The position numbers and the translations under genes are program-made. Below, in pieces: positions 13,261-24,940 of a stretch of 64,000 bases of DNA. Numbering within the stretch: position 1 is the first letter of the stretch; every line of letters starts with the position of its first letter. Under the pieces are notes generated by a model. It did no database searches, had not been told where the DNA came from, and saw only the letters and a list, made by a program, of their open reading frames with translations. This DNA comes from Bombus terrestris (Eukaryota; Arthropoda; Insecta; Hymenoptera; Apidae): the NCBI RefSeq assembly GCF_910591885.1, contig NW_025963575.1:1-64000 (forward strand). Reading direction: 5' to 3'.

Positions 13261-13760
13261 CGATGTCCAACAGTGTCCCACGTTGTCCCACGTTGTCCAA
13301 CGTTGTCCAACGGTGTCCCACGTTGTCCCACGTTGTCCTACGTTGTCCCACGTTGTCCCACGTTGTTCCACGTTGTCCCACGTTGTCCCACGTTGTCCCA
13401 CGTTGTCCCACGGTGTCCAACGGTGTCCAACGATGTCCAACTGTGTCCAACGGTGTCCCACGTTGTCCCACGTTGTCCCACGGTGTCCCACGTTGTCCCA
13501 CGTTGTCCCACGTTGTCCCACGATGTCCCACGTTGTCCAACGATGTCCAACAGTGTCCCACGTTGTCCCACGTTGTCCAACGTTGTCCAACGGTGTCCCA
13601 CGTTGTCCCACGTTGTCCTACGTTGTCCCACGTTGTCCCACGTTGTTCCACGTTGTCCCACGTTGTCCCACGTTGTCCCACGTTGTCCCACGGTGTCCAA
13701 CGGTGTCCAACGATGTCCAACTGTGTCCAACGGTGTCCCACGTTGTCCCACGTTGTCCCA
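13261..13760. repeat. Local 280-bp-offset tandem duplication
   Basis: Positions 13261-13480 and 13541-13760 match at an offset of 280 bp. They share three rare monomers in the same order: cagtgtccca (13271/13551), cgttgtccta (13331/13611) and ctgtgtccaa (13441/13721), plus the cgttgttcca unit near 13361/13641. They diverge at 13481 (cggtgtccca) against 13761 (consensus). Because cagtgtccca was seen nowhere else, this looks like a recent local event. Confidence 0.8.
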
Positions 13761-15590
13761 CGTTGTCCCACGTTGTCCCACGTTGTCCAACGATGTCCAA
13801 CGGTGTCCCACGTTGTCCCACGTTGTCCCACGTTGTCCCACGTTGTCCCACGTTGTCCAACGATGTCCAACGGTGTCCCACGTTGTCCCACGTTGTCCCA
13901 CGTTGTCCCACGTTGTCCCACGATGTCCCACGTTGTCCAACGATGTCCAACGGTGTCCCACGTTGTCCCACGTTGTCCTACGTTGTCCCACGTTGTCCCA
14001 CGTTGTCCCACGATGTCCCACGTTGTCCAACGATGTCCAACGGTGTCCCACGTTGTCCCACGTTGTCCTACGTTGTCCCACGTTGTCCCACGTTGTCCCA
14101 CGTTGTCCCACGTTGTCCCACGTTGTCCCACGTTGTCCCACGTTGTCCAACGATGTCCAACGGTGTCCCACGTTGTCCCACGTTGTCCCACGGTGTCCAA
14201 CGGTGTCCCACGTTGTCCCACGTTGTCCCACGGTGTCCAACGATGTCCAACGGTGTCCAACGGTGTCCCACGGTGTCCCACGTTGTCCCACGTTGTCCCA
14301 CGGTGTCCAACGATGTCCAACGGTGTCCCACGTTGTCCCACGTTGTCCCACGTTGTCCCACGTTGTCCCACGTTGTCCCACGTTGTCCCACGTTGTCCCA
14401 CGTTGTCCCACGATGTCCCACGTTGTCCAACGATGTCCCACGTTGTCCCTCGTTGTCCCACGTTGTCCCACGTTGTCCCACGTTGTCCCACGTTGTCCCA
14501 CGTTGTCCCACGTTGTCCCACGTTGTCCCACGTTGTCCCACGTTGTCCCACGTTGTCCCACGTTGTCCCACGTTGTCCCACGTTGTCCCACGTTGTCCCA
14601 CGGTGTCCAACGATGTTCAACGGTGTCCCACGTTGTCCCACGTTGTCCCACGTTGTCCCACGTTGTCCCACGTTGTCCCACGTTGTCCTACGTTGTCCCA
14701 CGTTGTCCCACGTTGTTCCACGATGTCCCACGTTGTCCCACGTTGTCCCACGTTGTCCCACGTTGTCCCACGTTGTCCCACGTTGTCCCACGTTGTCCCA
14801 CGTTGTCCCACGTTGTCCCACGTTGTCCCACGTTGTCCCACGTTGTCCCACGATGTCCCACGTTGTCCAACGATGTCCAACGGTGTCCCACGTTGTCCCA
14901 CGGTGTCCAACGGTGTCCAACGGTGTCCAACGGTGTCCAACGATGTCCAACGGTGTCCAACGGTGTCCCACGGTGTCCAACGGTGTCCAACGGTGTCCCA
15001 CGTTGTCCCACGTTGTCCCACGTTGTCCCACGTTGTCCCACGTTGTCCCACGATGTCCCACGTTGTCCAACGATGTCCAACGGTGTCCCACGTTGTCCCA
15101 CGTTGTCCAACGTTGTCCAACGGTGTCCCACATTGTCCCACGTTGTCCTACGTTGTCCCACGTTGTCCCACGTTGTTCCACGTTGTCCCACGTTGTCCCA
15201 CGTTGTCCCACGTTGTCCCACGGTGTCCAACGGTGTCCAACGATGTCCAACTGTGTCCAACGGTGTCCCACGTTGTCCCACGTTGTCCCAAGTTGTCCCA
15301 CGTTGTCCCACGTTGTCCAACGATGTCCAACGGTGTCCCACGTTGTCCCACGTTGTCCCACGTTGTCCCACGTTGTCCCACGTTGTCCAACGATGTCCAA
15401 CGGTGTCCCACGTTGTCCCACGTTGTCCCACGTTGTCCCACGTTGTCCCACGATGTCCCACGTTGTCCAACGATGTCCAACGGTGTCCCACGTTGTCCCA
15501 CGTTGTCCTACGTTGTCCCACGTTGTCCCACGTTGTCCCACGATGTCCCACGTTGTCCAACGATGTCCAACGGTGTCCCACGTTGTCCCA

Positions 15591-18060
15591 CGTTGTCCTA
15601 CGTTGTCCCACGTTGTCCCACGTTGTCCCACGTTGTCCCACGTTGTCCCACGTTGTCCCACGTTGTCCCACGTTGTCCAACGATGTCCAACGGTGTCCCA
15701 CGTTGTCCCACGTTGTCCCACGGTGTCCAACGGTGTCCCACGTTGTCCCACGTTGTCCCACGGTGTCCAACGATGTCCAACGGTGTCCAACGGTGTCCCA
15801 CGGTGTCCCACGTTGTCCCACGTTGTCCCACGGTGTCCAACGATGTCCAACGGTGTCCCACGTTGTCCCACGTTGTCCCACGTTGTCCCACGTTGTCCCA
15901 CGTTGTCCCACGTTGTCCCACGTTGTCCCACGTTGTCCCACGTTGTCCCACGTTGTCCCACGATGTCCCACGTTGTCCCACGTTGTCCCACGATGTCCTA
16001 CGTTGTCCAACGATGTCCAACGGTGTCCCACGTTGTCCCACGTTGTCCAACGTTGTCCAACGGTGTCCCACGTTGTCCCACGTTGTCCCACGTTGTCCCA
16101 CGTTGTCCCACGTTGTCCCACGTTGTCCCACGTTGTCCCACGTTGTCCCACGTTGTCCCACGTTGTCCCACGTTGTCCCACGATGTCCCACGTTGTCCAA
16201 CGATGTCCAACGGTGTCCCACGTTGTCCCACGTTGTCCCACGTTGTCCCACGTTGTCCCACGGTGTCCCACGTTGTCCCACGTTGTCCCACGTTGTCCCA
16301 CGTTGTCCCACGATGTCCCACGTTGTCCAACGATGTCCAACGGTGTCCCACGTTGTCCCACGTTGTCCAACGTTGTCCAACGGTGTCCCACGTTGTCCCA
16401 CGTTGTCCCACGTTGTCCCACGTTGTCCCACGTTGTCCCACGTTGTCCCACGTTGTCCCACGTTGTCCCACGTTGTCCCACGTTGTCCCACGTTGTCCCA
16501 CGTTGTCCCACGTTGTCCCACGTTGTCCCACGTTGTCCCACGATGTCCCACGTTGTCCAACGATGTCCAACGGTGTCCCACGTTGTCCCACGTTGTCCCA
16601 CGTTGTCCCACGTTGTCCCACGGTGTCCCACGTTGTCCCACGTTGTCCCACGTTGTCCCACGGTGTCCAACGGTGTCCAACGGTGTCCAACGGTGTCCAA
16701 CGGTGTCCAACGGTGTCCAACGGTGTCCCACGGTGTCCAACGGTGTCCAACGGTGTCCCACGTTGTCCCACGTTGTCCCACGTTGTCCCACGTTGTCCCA
16801 CGTTGTCCCACGATGTCCCACGTTGTCCAACGTTGTCCAACGGTGTCCCACGTTGTCCCACGTTGTCCAACGTTGTCCAACGGTGTCCCACGTTGTCCCA
16901 CGTTGTCCTACGTTGTCCCACGTTGTCCCACGTTGTCCCACGTTGTCCCACGTTGTCCCACGTTGTCCCACGTTGTCCCACGGTGTCCAACGGTGTCCAA
17001 CGATGTCCAACTGTGTCCAACGGTGTCCCACGTTGTCCCACGTTGTCCCACGTTGTCCCACGTTGTCCCACGTTGTCCAACGATGTCCAACGGTGTCCCA
17101 CGTTGTCCCACGTTGTCCCACGTTGTCCCACGTTGTCCAACGATGTCCAACGGTGTCCCACGTTGTCCCACGTTGTCCCACGTTGTCCCACGTTGTCCCA
17201 CGATGTCCCACGTTGTCCAACGATGTCCAACGGTGTCCCACGTTGTCCCACGTTGTCCTACGTTGTCCCACGTTGTCCCACGTTGTCCCACGTTGTCCCA
17301 CGTTGTCCCACGTTGTCCCACGGTGTCCAACGGTGTCCCACGTTGTCCCACGTTGTCCCACGGTGTCCAACGATGTCCAACGGTGTCCAACGGTGTCCCA
17401 CGGTGTCCAACGATGTCCAACGGTGTCCCACGTTGTCCCACGTTGTCCCACGTTGTCCCACGTTGTCCCACGTTGTCCCACGTTGTCCCACGTTGTCCCA
17501 CGTTGTCCCACGTTGTCCCACGTTGTCCCACGGTGTCCAACGATGTCCAACGGTGTCCCACGTTGTCCCACGTTGTCCCACGTTGTCCCACGTTGTCCCA
17601 CGTTGTCCCACGATGTCCCACGTTGTCCCACGTTGTCCCACGTTGTCCCACGTTGTCCCACGTTGTCCCACGTTGTCCCACGTTGCCCAACGGTGTCCAA
17701 CGATGTCCAACGGTGTCCCACGTTGTCCCACGTTGTCCCACGGTGTCCAACGGTGTCCCACGTTGTCCCACGTTGTCCCACGGTGTCCAACGATGTCCAA
17801 CGGTGTCCCACGTTGTCCCACGTTGTCCCACGTTGTCCCACGTTGTCCCACGTTGTCCAACGATGTCCAACGGTGTCCCACGTTGTCCCACGTTGTCCCA
17901 CGTTGTCCCACGTTGTCCCACGTTGTCCCACGTTGTCCCACGTTGTCCCACGTTGTCCCACGTTGTCCCACGTTGTCCCACGGTGTCCAACGATGTCCCA
18001 CGTTGTCCCACGATGTCCCACGTTGTCCAACGATGTCCAACGGTGTCCCACGTTGTCCCA
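15591..18060. repeat. 2.46-kb tandem higher-order repeat, copy 1
   Basis: Markers cgttgtccta (15591, 16901, 17251), ctgtgtccaa (17011), cgttgcccaa (17681) and a run of seven cggtgtccaa (16671-16740) all recur 2,460 bp to the right. The first marker is at an offset of 2,470, because copy 1 has seven consensus monomers after it and copy 2 has six: a one-monomer indel. Confidence 0.85.
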
Positions 18061-20150
18061 CGTTGTCCTACGTTGTCCCACGTTGTCCCACGTTGTCCCA
18101 CGTTGTCCCACGTTGTCCCACGTTGTCCCACGTTGTCCAACGATGTCCAACGGTGTCCCACGTTGTCCCACGTTGTCCCACGGTGTCCAACGGTGTCCCA
18201 CGTTGTCCCACGTTGTCCCACGGTGTCCAACGATGTCCAACGGTGTCCAACGGTGTCCCACGGTGTCCCACGTTGTCCCACGTTGTCCCACGGTGTCCAA
18301 CGATGTCCAACGGTGTCCCACGTTGTCCCACGTTGTCCCACGTTGTCCCACGTTGTCCCACGTTGTCCCACGTTGTCCCACGTTGTCCCACGTTGTCCCA
18401 CGTTGTCCCACGTTGTCCCACGATGTCCCACGTTGTCCCACGTTGTCCCACGATGTCCCACGTTGTCCAACGATGTCCAACGGTGTCCCACGTTGTCCCA
18501 CGTTGTCCAACGTTGTCCAACGGTGTCCCACGTTGTCCCACGTTGTCCCACGTTGTCCCACGTTGTCCCACGTTGTCCCACGTTGTCCCACGTTGTCCCA
18601 CGTTGTCCCACGTTGTCCCACGTTGTCCCACGTTGTCCCACGATGTACCACGTTGTCCAACGATGTCCAACGGTGTCCCACGTTGTCCCACGTTGTCCCA
18701 CGTTGTCCCACGTTGTCCCACGGTGTCCCACGTTGTCCCACGTTGTCCCACGTTGTCCCACGTTGTCCCACGATGTCCCACGTTGTCCAACGATGTCCAA
18801 CGGTGTCCCACGTTGTCCCAAGTTGTCCAACGTTGTCCAACGGTGTCCCACGTTGTCCCACGTTGTCCCACGTTGTCCCACGTTGTCCCACGTTGTCCCA
18901 CGTTGTCCCACGTTGTCCCACGTTGTCCCACGTTGTCCCACGTTGTCCCACGTTGTCCCACGTTGTCCCACGTTGTCCCACGTTGTCCCACGTTGTCCCA
19001 CGATGTCCCACGTTGTCCAACGATGTCCAACGGTGTCCCACGTTGTCCCACGTTGTCCCACGTTGTCCCACGTTGTCCCACGGTGTCCCACGTTGTCCCA
19101 CGTTGTCCCACGTTGTCCCACGGTGTCCAACGGTGTCCAACGGTGTCCAACGGTGTCCAACGGTGTCCAACGGTGTCCAACGGTGTCCCACGGTGTCCAA
19201 CGGTGTCCAACGGTGTCCCACGTTGTCCCACGTTGTCCCACGTTGTCCCACGTTGTCCCACGTTGTCCCACGTTGTCCCACGTTGTCCAACGTTGTCCAA
19301 CGGTGTCCCACGTTGTCCCACGTTGTCCAACGTTGTCCAACGGTGTCCCACGTTGTCCCACGTTGTCCTACGTTGTCCCACGTTGTCCCACGTTGTCCCA
19401 CGTTGTCCCACGTTGTCCCACGTTGTCCCACGTTGTCCCACGGTGTCCAACGGTGTCCAACGATGTCCAACTGTGTCCAACGGTGTCCCACGTTGTCCCA
19501 CGTTGTCCCACGTTGTCCCACGTTGTCCCACGTTGTCCAACGATGTCCAACGGTGTCCCACGTTGTCCCACGTTGTCCCACGTTGTCCCACGTTGTCCAA
19601 CGATGTCCAACGGTGTCCCACGTTGTCCCACGTTGTCCCACGTTGTCCCACGTTGTCCCACGATGTCCCACGTTGTCCAACGATGTCCAACGGTGTCCCA
19701 CGTTGTCCCACGTTGTCCTACGTTGTCCCACGTTGTCCCACGTTGTCCCACGTTGTCCCACGTTGTCCCACGTTGTCCCACGGTGTCCAACGGTGTCCCA
19801 CGTTGTCCCACGTTGTCCCACGGTGTCCAACGATGTCCAACGGTGTCCAACGGTGTCCCACGGTGTCCAACGATGTCCAACGGTGTCCCACATTGTCCCA
19901 CGTTGTCCCACGTTGTCCCACGTTGTCCCACGTTGTCCCACGTTGTCCCACGTTGTCCCACGTTGTCCCACGTTGTACCACGTTGTCCCACGGTGTCCAA
20001 CGATGTCCAACGGTGTCCCACGTTGTCCCACGTTGTCCCACGTTGTCCCACGTTGTCCCACGTTGTCCCACGTTGTCCCACGTTGTCCCACGTTGTCCCA
20101 CGTTGTCCCACGTTGTCCCACGTTGTCCCACGTTGTCCCACGTTGCCCAA
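18061..20150. repeat. 2.46-kb tandem higher-order repeat, copy 2 (right end cut)
   Basis: This is adjacent to copy 1 in direct orientation (markers 18061, 19361, 19471, 19711 and 20141). Private substitutions include cgatgtacca at 18641, agttgtccaa at 18821, cattgtccca at 19891 and cgttgtacca at 19971. Copy 1 carries cgatgtccca at 17611 where copy 2 has the consensus. Similarity stops near 20.15 kb, about 380 bp short of a full period. Confidence 0.8.
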
Positions 20151-20940
20151 CGGTGTCCCACGTTGTCCCACGTTGTCCCACGTTGTCCCACGTTGTCCCA
20201 CGTTGTCCCACGTTGTCCCACGTTGTCCCACGTTGCCCCCCGGTGTCCAACGATGTCCAACGGTGTCCCACGTTGTCCCACGTTGTCCCACGTTGTCCCA
20301 CGGTGTCCAACGATGTCCAACGGTGTCCAACGGTGTCCCACGGTGTCCCACGTTGTCCCACGTTGTCCCACGTTGTCCCACGTTGTCCCACGATGTCCCA
20401 CGTTGTCCAACGATGTCCAACGGTGTCCCACGTTGTCCCACGATGTCCCACGTTGTCCCACGTTGTCCCACGTTGTCCCACGGTGTGCAACGGTGTCCAA
20501 CGGTGTCCCACGTTGTCCCACGTTGTCCCACGTTGTCCCACGTTGTCCCACGTTGTCCCACGTTGTCCCACGTTGTCCCACGTTGTCCCACGGTGTCCAA
20601 CGGTGTCCAACGATGTCCAACGGTCTCCAACGGTGTCCCACGATGTCCACCGATGTCCAACGGTGTCCAACGGTGTCCAACGGTGTCCAACGGTGTCCCA
20701 CGTTGTCCCACGTTGTCCCACGGTGTCCAACGATGTCCAACGGTGTCCCACGTTGTCCCACGTTGTCCCACGTTGTCCCACGTTGTCCCACGATGTCCCA
20801 CGTTGTCCAACGATGTCCAACGGTGTCCCACGTTGTCCCACGTTGTCCCACGTTGTCCCACGTTGTCCCACGTTGTCCCACGGTGTCCAACGGTGTCCAA
20901 CGGTGTCCCACGTTGTCCCACGTTGTCCCACGTTGTCCCA

Positions 20941-20960
20941 CGTTGTTCCATGGTTTCCCA
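20941..20960 (+). repeat. Marker pair with three linked substitutions, outlying copy
   Basis: The adjacent monomers cgttgttcca and tggtttccca differ from array units at three sites in 20 bp. Eight copies exist: 20941, 24151, 28931, 35031, 41421, 51661, 52591 and 63531. This one is the only copy in the left domain, just left of the domain border. It is followed by cattgtccca at 20971, which the other copies lack. Confidence 0.8.
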
Positions 20961-23340
20961 CGTTGTCCCACATTGTCCCACGTTGTCCCACGTTGTCCCA
21001 CGTTGTCCAACGGTGTCCCACGGTGTCCAACGGTGTCCCACGTTGTCCCACGTTGTCCCACGTTGTCCCACGTTGTCCCACGGTGTCCCACGTTGTCCCA
21101 CGTTGTCCCACGGTGTCCAACGGTGTCCAACGATGTCCAACGGTGTCCAACGGTGTCCCACGATGTCCACCGATGTCCAACGGTGTCCAACGGTGTCCAA
21201 CGGTGTCCAACGGTGTCCAACGATGTCCAACGATGTCCAACGGTGTCCCACGTTGTCCCACGTTGTCCCACGTTGTCCCACGTTGTCCCACGTTGTCCCA
21301 CGTTGTCCCACGTTGTCCAACGATGTCCAACGGTGTCCCACGTTGTCCCACGTTGTCCCACGTTGTCCCACGATGTCCCACGTTGTCCAACGATGTCCAA
21401 CGGTGTCCCACGTTGTCCCACGTTGTCCTACGTTGTCCCACGTTGTCCCACGTTGTCCCACGTTGTCCCACGTTGTCCCACGTTGTCCCACGTTGTCCCA
21501 CGTTGTCCCACGATGTCCCACGTTGTCCAACGATGTCCAACGGTGTCCCACGTTGTCCCACGTTGTCCCACGTTGTCCCACGTTGTCCCACGGTGTCCAA
21601 CGATGTCCAACGGTGTCCCACGTTGTCCCACGTTGTCCCACGTTGTCCCACGTTGTCCCACGTTGTCCCACGATGTCCCATGTTGTCCCACGTTGTCCCA
21701 CGTTGTCCCACGTTGTCCCACGTTGTCCCACGTTGTCCCACGGTGTCCAACGGTGTCCCACGTAGTCCCACGTTGTCCCACGTTGCCCCCCGGTGTCCAA
21801 CGATGTCCAACGGTGTCCCACGTTGTCCCACGTTGTCCCACGTTGTCCCACGTTGTCCCACGGTGTCCAACGATGTCCAACGGTGTCCAACGATGCCCAA
21901 CGGTGTCCCACGTTGTCCAACGGTGTCCCACGTTGTCCCACGTTGTCCCACGTTGTCCCACGTTGTCCCACGATGTCCCACGTTGTCCCACGTTGTCCCA
22001 CGTTGTCCCACGTTGTCCCACGTTGTCCCACGTTGTCCCACGGTGTCCAACGGTGTCCCACGTTGTCCCACGTTATCCCACGTTGTCCCACGTTGTCCCA
22101 CGTTGTCCCACGTTGTCCCACGTTGTCCCACGGTGTCCAACGATGTCCAACGGTGTCCCACGTTGTCCCACGTTGTCCCACGTTGTCCCACGTTGTCCCA
22201 CGTTGTCCCACGTTGTCCCACGGTGTCCAACGGTGTCCAACGATGTCCCACGTTGTCCCACGTTGTCCCACGTTGTCCCACGTTGTCCCACGATGTCCCA
22301 CGTTGTCCCACGTTGTCCCACGTTGTCCCACGTTGTCCCACGTTGTCCCACGTTGTCCCACGTTGTCCCACGTTGTCCCACGTTGTCCCACGTTGTCCCA
22401 CGTTGTCCCACGTTGTCCCACGATGTCCCACGGTGTCCAACGATGTCCAACGGTGTCCCACGTTGTCCCACGTTGTCCCACGTTGTCCCACGTTGTCCCA
22501 CGTTGTCCCACGTTGTCCCACGTTGTCCCACGTTGTCCCACGTTGTCCCACGATGTCCCACGTTGTCCAACGATGTCCAACGGTGTCCCACGTTGTCCCA
22601 CGTTGTCCAACGTTGTCCAACGGTGTCCCACGTTGTCCCACGTTGTCCTACGTTGTCCCACGTTGTCCCACGTTGTCCCACGTTGTCCCACGTTGTCCCA
22701 CGTTGTCCCACGTTGTCCCACGTTGTCCAACGATGTCCAACGGTGTCCCACGTTGTCCCACGTTGTCCCACGTTGTCCCACGTTGTCCCACGTTGTCCCA
22801 CGATGTCCCACGTTGTCCAACGATGTCCAACGGTGTCCCACGTTGTCCCACGTTGTCCTACGTTGTCCCACGTTGTCCCACGTTGTCCCACGTTGTCCCA
22901 CGTTGTCCCACGTTGTCCCACGTTGTCCCACGTTGTCCCACGTTGTCCCACGTTGTCCCACGTTGTCCCACGTTGTCCCACGTTGTCCCACGATGTCCCA
23001 CGTTGTCCAACGATGTCCAACGGTGTCCCACGTTGTCCCACGTTGTCCCACGTTGTCCCACGTTGTCCCACGGTGTCCAACGATGTCCAACGGTGTCCCA
23101 CGTTGTCCCACGATGTCCCACGTTGTCCCACGTTGTCCCACGTTGTCCCACGTTGTCCCACGTTGTCCCACGTTGTCCCACGTTGTCCCACGGTGTCCAA
23201 CGATGTCCCACGGTGTCCCACGTTGTCCCACGTTGTCCCACGGTGTCCAACGATGTCCAACGGTGTCCCACGTTGTCCCACGTTGTCCCACGATGTCCCA
23301 CGTTGTCCAACGATGTCCAACGGTGTCCCACGTTGTCCCA

Positions 23341-24180
23341 CGTTGTCCTACGTTGTCCCACGTTGTCCCACGTTGTCCCACGTTGTCCCACGTTGTCCCA
23401 CGTTGTCCCACGGTGTCCAATGGTGTCCCACGTTCTCCCACGTTGTCCCACGGTGTCCAACGATGTCCAACGGTGTCCAACGGTGTCCCACGGTGTCCAA
23501 CGATGTCCAACGGTGTCCCACGTTGTCCCACGTTGTCCCACGTTGTCCCACGTTGTCCCACGTTGTCCCACGTTGTCCCACGTTGTCCCACGTTGTCCCA
23601 CGTTGTCCCACGTTGTCCCACGTTGTCCCACGTTGTCCCACGGTGTCCAACGGTGTCCAACGATGTCCAACGGTGTCCAACGGTGTCCCACGATGTCCAC
23701 CGATGTCCAACGGTGTCCAACGGTGTCCAACGGTGTCCAACGGTGTCCCACGTTGTCCCACGTTGTCCCACGGTGTCCAACGATGTCCAACGGTGTCCCA
23801 CGTTGTCCCACGTTGTCCCACGGTGTCCAACGGTGTCCAACGATGTCCCACGTTGTCCCACGTTGTCCCACGTTGTCCCACGTTGTCCCACGATGTCCCA
23901 CGTTGTCCCACGTTGTCCCACGTTGTCCCACGTTGTCCCACGTTGTCCCACGTTGTCCCACGTTGTCCCACGTTGTCCCACGGTGTCCAACGGTGTCCAA
24001 CGATGTCCCACGTTGTCCAACGATGTCCAACGGTGTCCCACGTTGTCCCACGTTGTCCCACGTTGTCCCACGTTGTCCCACGTTGTCCCACGGTGTCCAA
24101 CGGTGTCCAACGGTGTCCCACGTTGTCCCACGTTGTCCCACGTTGTCCCACGTTGTTCCATGGTTTCCCACGTTGTCCCA
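23341..24180. repeat. Block recurring 4.78 kb to the right
   Basis: Markers cgttgtccta (23341), tggtgtccca-cgttctccca (23421), cgatgtccac (23691) and cgttgttcca-tggtttccca (24151) recur at 28121, 28201, 28471 and 28931, a constant 4,780-bp offset. This is the leftmost of the family that then continues at 6.10 and 6.39 kb spacing. Confidence 0.75.
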
Positions 24181-24940
24181 CGTTGTCCCACGTTGTCCCA
24201 CGTTGTCCCACGTTGTCCAACGGTGTCCCACGGTGTCCAACGCTGTCCCACGTTGTCCCACGTTGTCCCACGTTGTCCCACGTTGTCCCACGGTGTCCCA
24301 CGTTGTCCCACGTTGTCCCACGGTGTCCAACGGTGTCCAACGATGTCCAAGGGTGTCCAACGGTGTCCCACGATGTCCACCGATGTCCAACGGTGTCCAA
24401 CGGTGTCCAACGGTGTCCAACGGTGTCCAACGATGTCCAACGATGTCCAACGGTGTCCCACGTTGTCCCACGTTGTCCAACGAGGTCCAACGGTGTCCCA
24501 CGTTGTCCCACGTTGTCCCACGTTGTCCCACGTTGTCCCACGATGTCCCACGTTGTCCAACGATGTCCAACGGTGTCCCACGTTGTCCCACGTTGTCCTA
24601 CGTTGTCCCACGTTGTCCCACGTTGTCCCATGGTGTCCAACGATGTCCAACGGTGTCCCACGTTGTCCCACGTTGTCCCACGTTGTCCCACGTTGTCCCA
24701 CGTTGTCCCACGATGTCCCACGTTGTCCCACGTTGTCCCACGTTGTCCCACGTTGTCCCACGTTGTCCCACGTTGTCCCACGGTGTCCAACGGTGTCCCA
24801 CGTTGTCCCACGTTGTCCCACGTTGCCCCCCGGTGTCCAACGATGTCCAACGGTGTCCCACGTTGTCCCACGTTGTCCCACGTTGTCCCACGTTGTCCCA
24901 CGGTGTCCAACGATGTCCAACGGTGTCCAACGATGCCCAA

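Larger units (their letters stand above)
1..22600. repeat. Left array domain: short, scrambled higher-order blocks
   Basis: This part has the same 10-bp monomers but its own set of linked variants. The pair cgttgtccaa-cgttgtccaa followed by a cggtgtcc unit recurs here (for example at 3111, 3421, 3891, 5041, 5351, 5821, 8311, 16861, 19321 and 22601), and I did not see it to the right of about 22.6 kb. Variants common on the right, such as the cgttctccca and cgttttccca monomers, are absent here. Repeated blocks are mostly 0.2-2.5 kb and are reshuffled at several offsets (1.93, 2.46, 5.92, 8.84 and 8.96 kb). No gene or unique sequence is present. The right edge is gradual, because right-type markers (cgatgtccac) first appear at 20641. 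Confidence 0.7.

Noticed and set aside
20941..20980. Remnant of an inserted element around the tggtttccca and cattgtccca variants
   Set aside because: The register is intact and each unit is only one to three substitutions from the consensus, so there is no inserted sequence.
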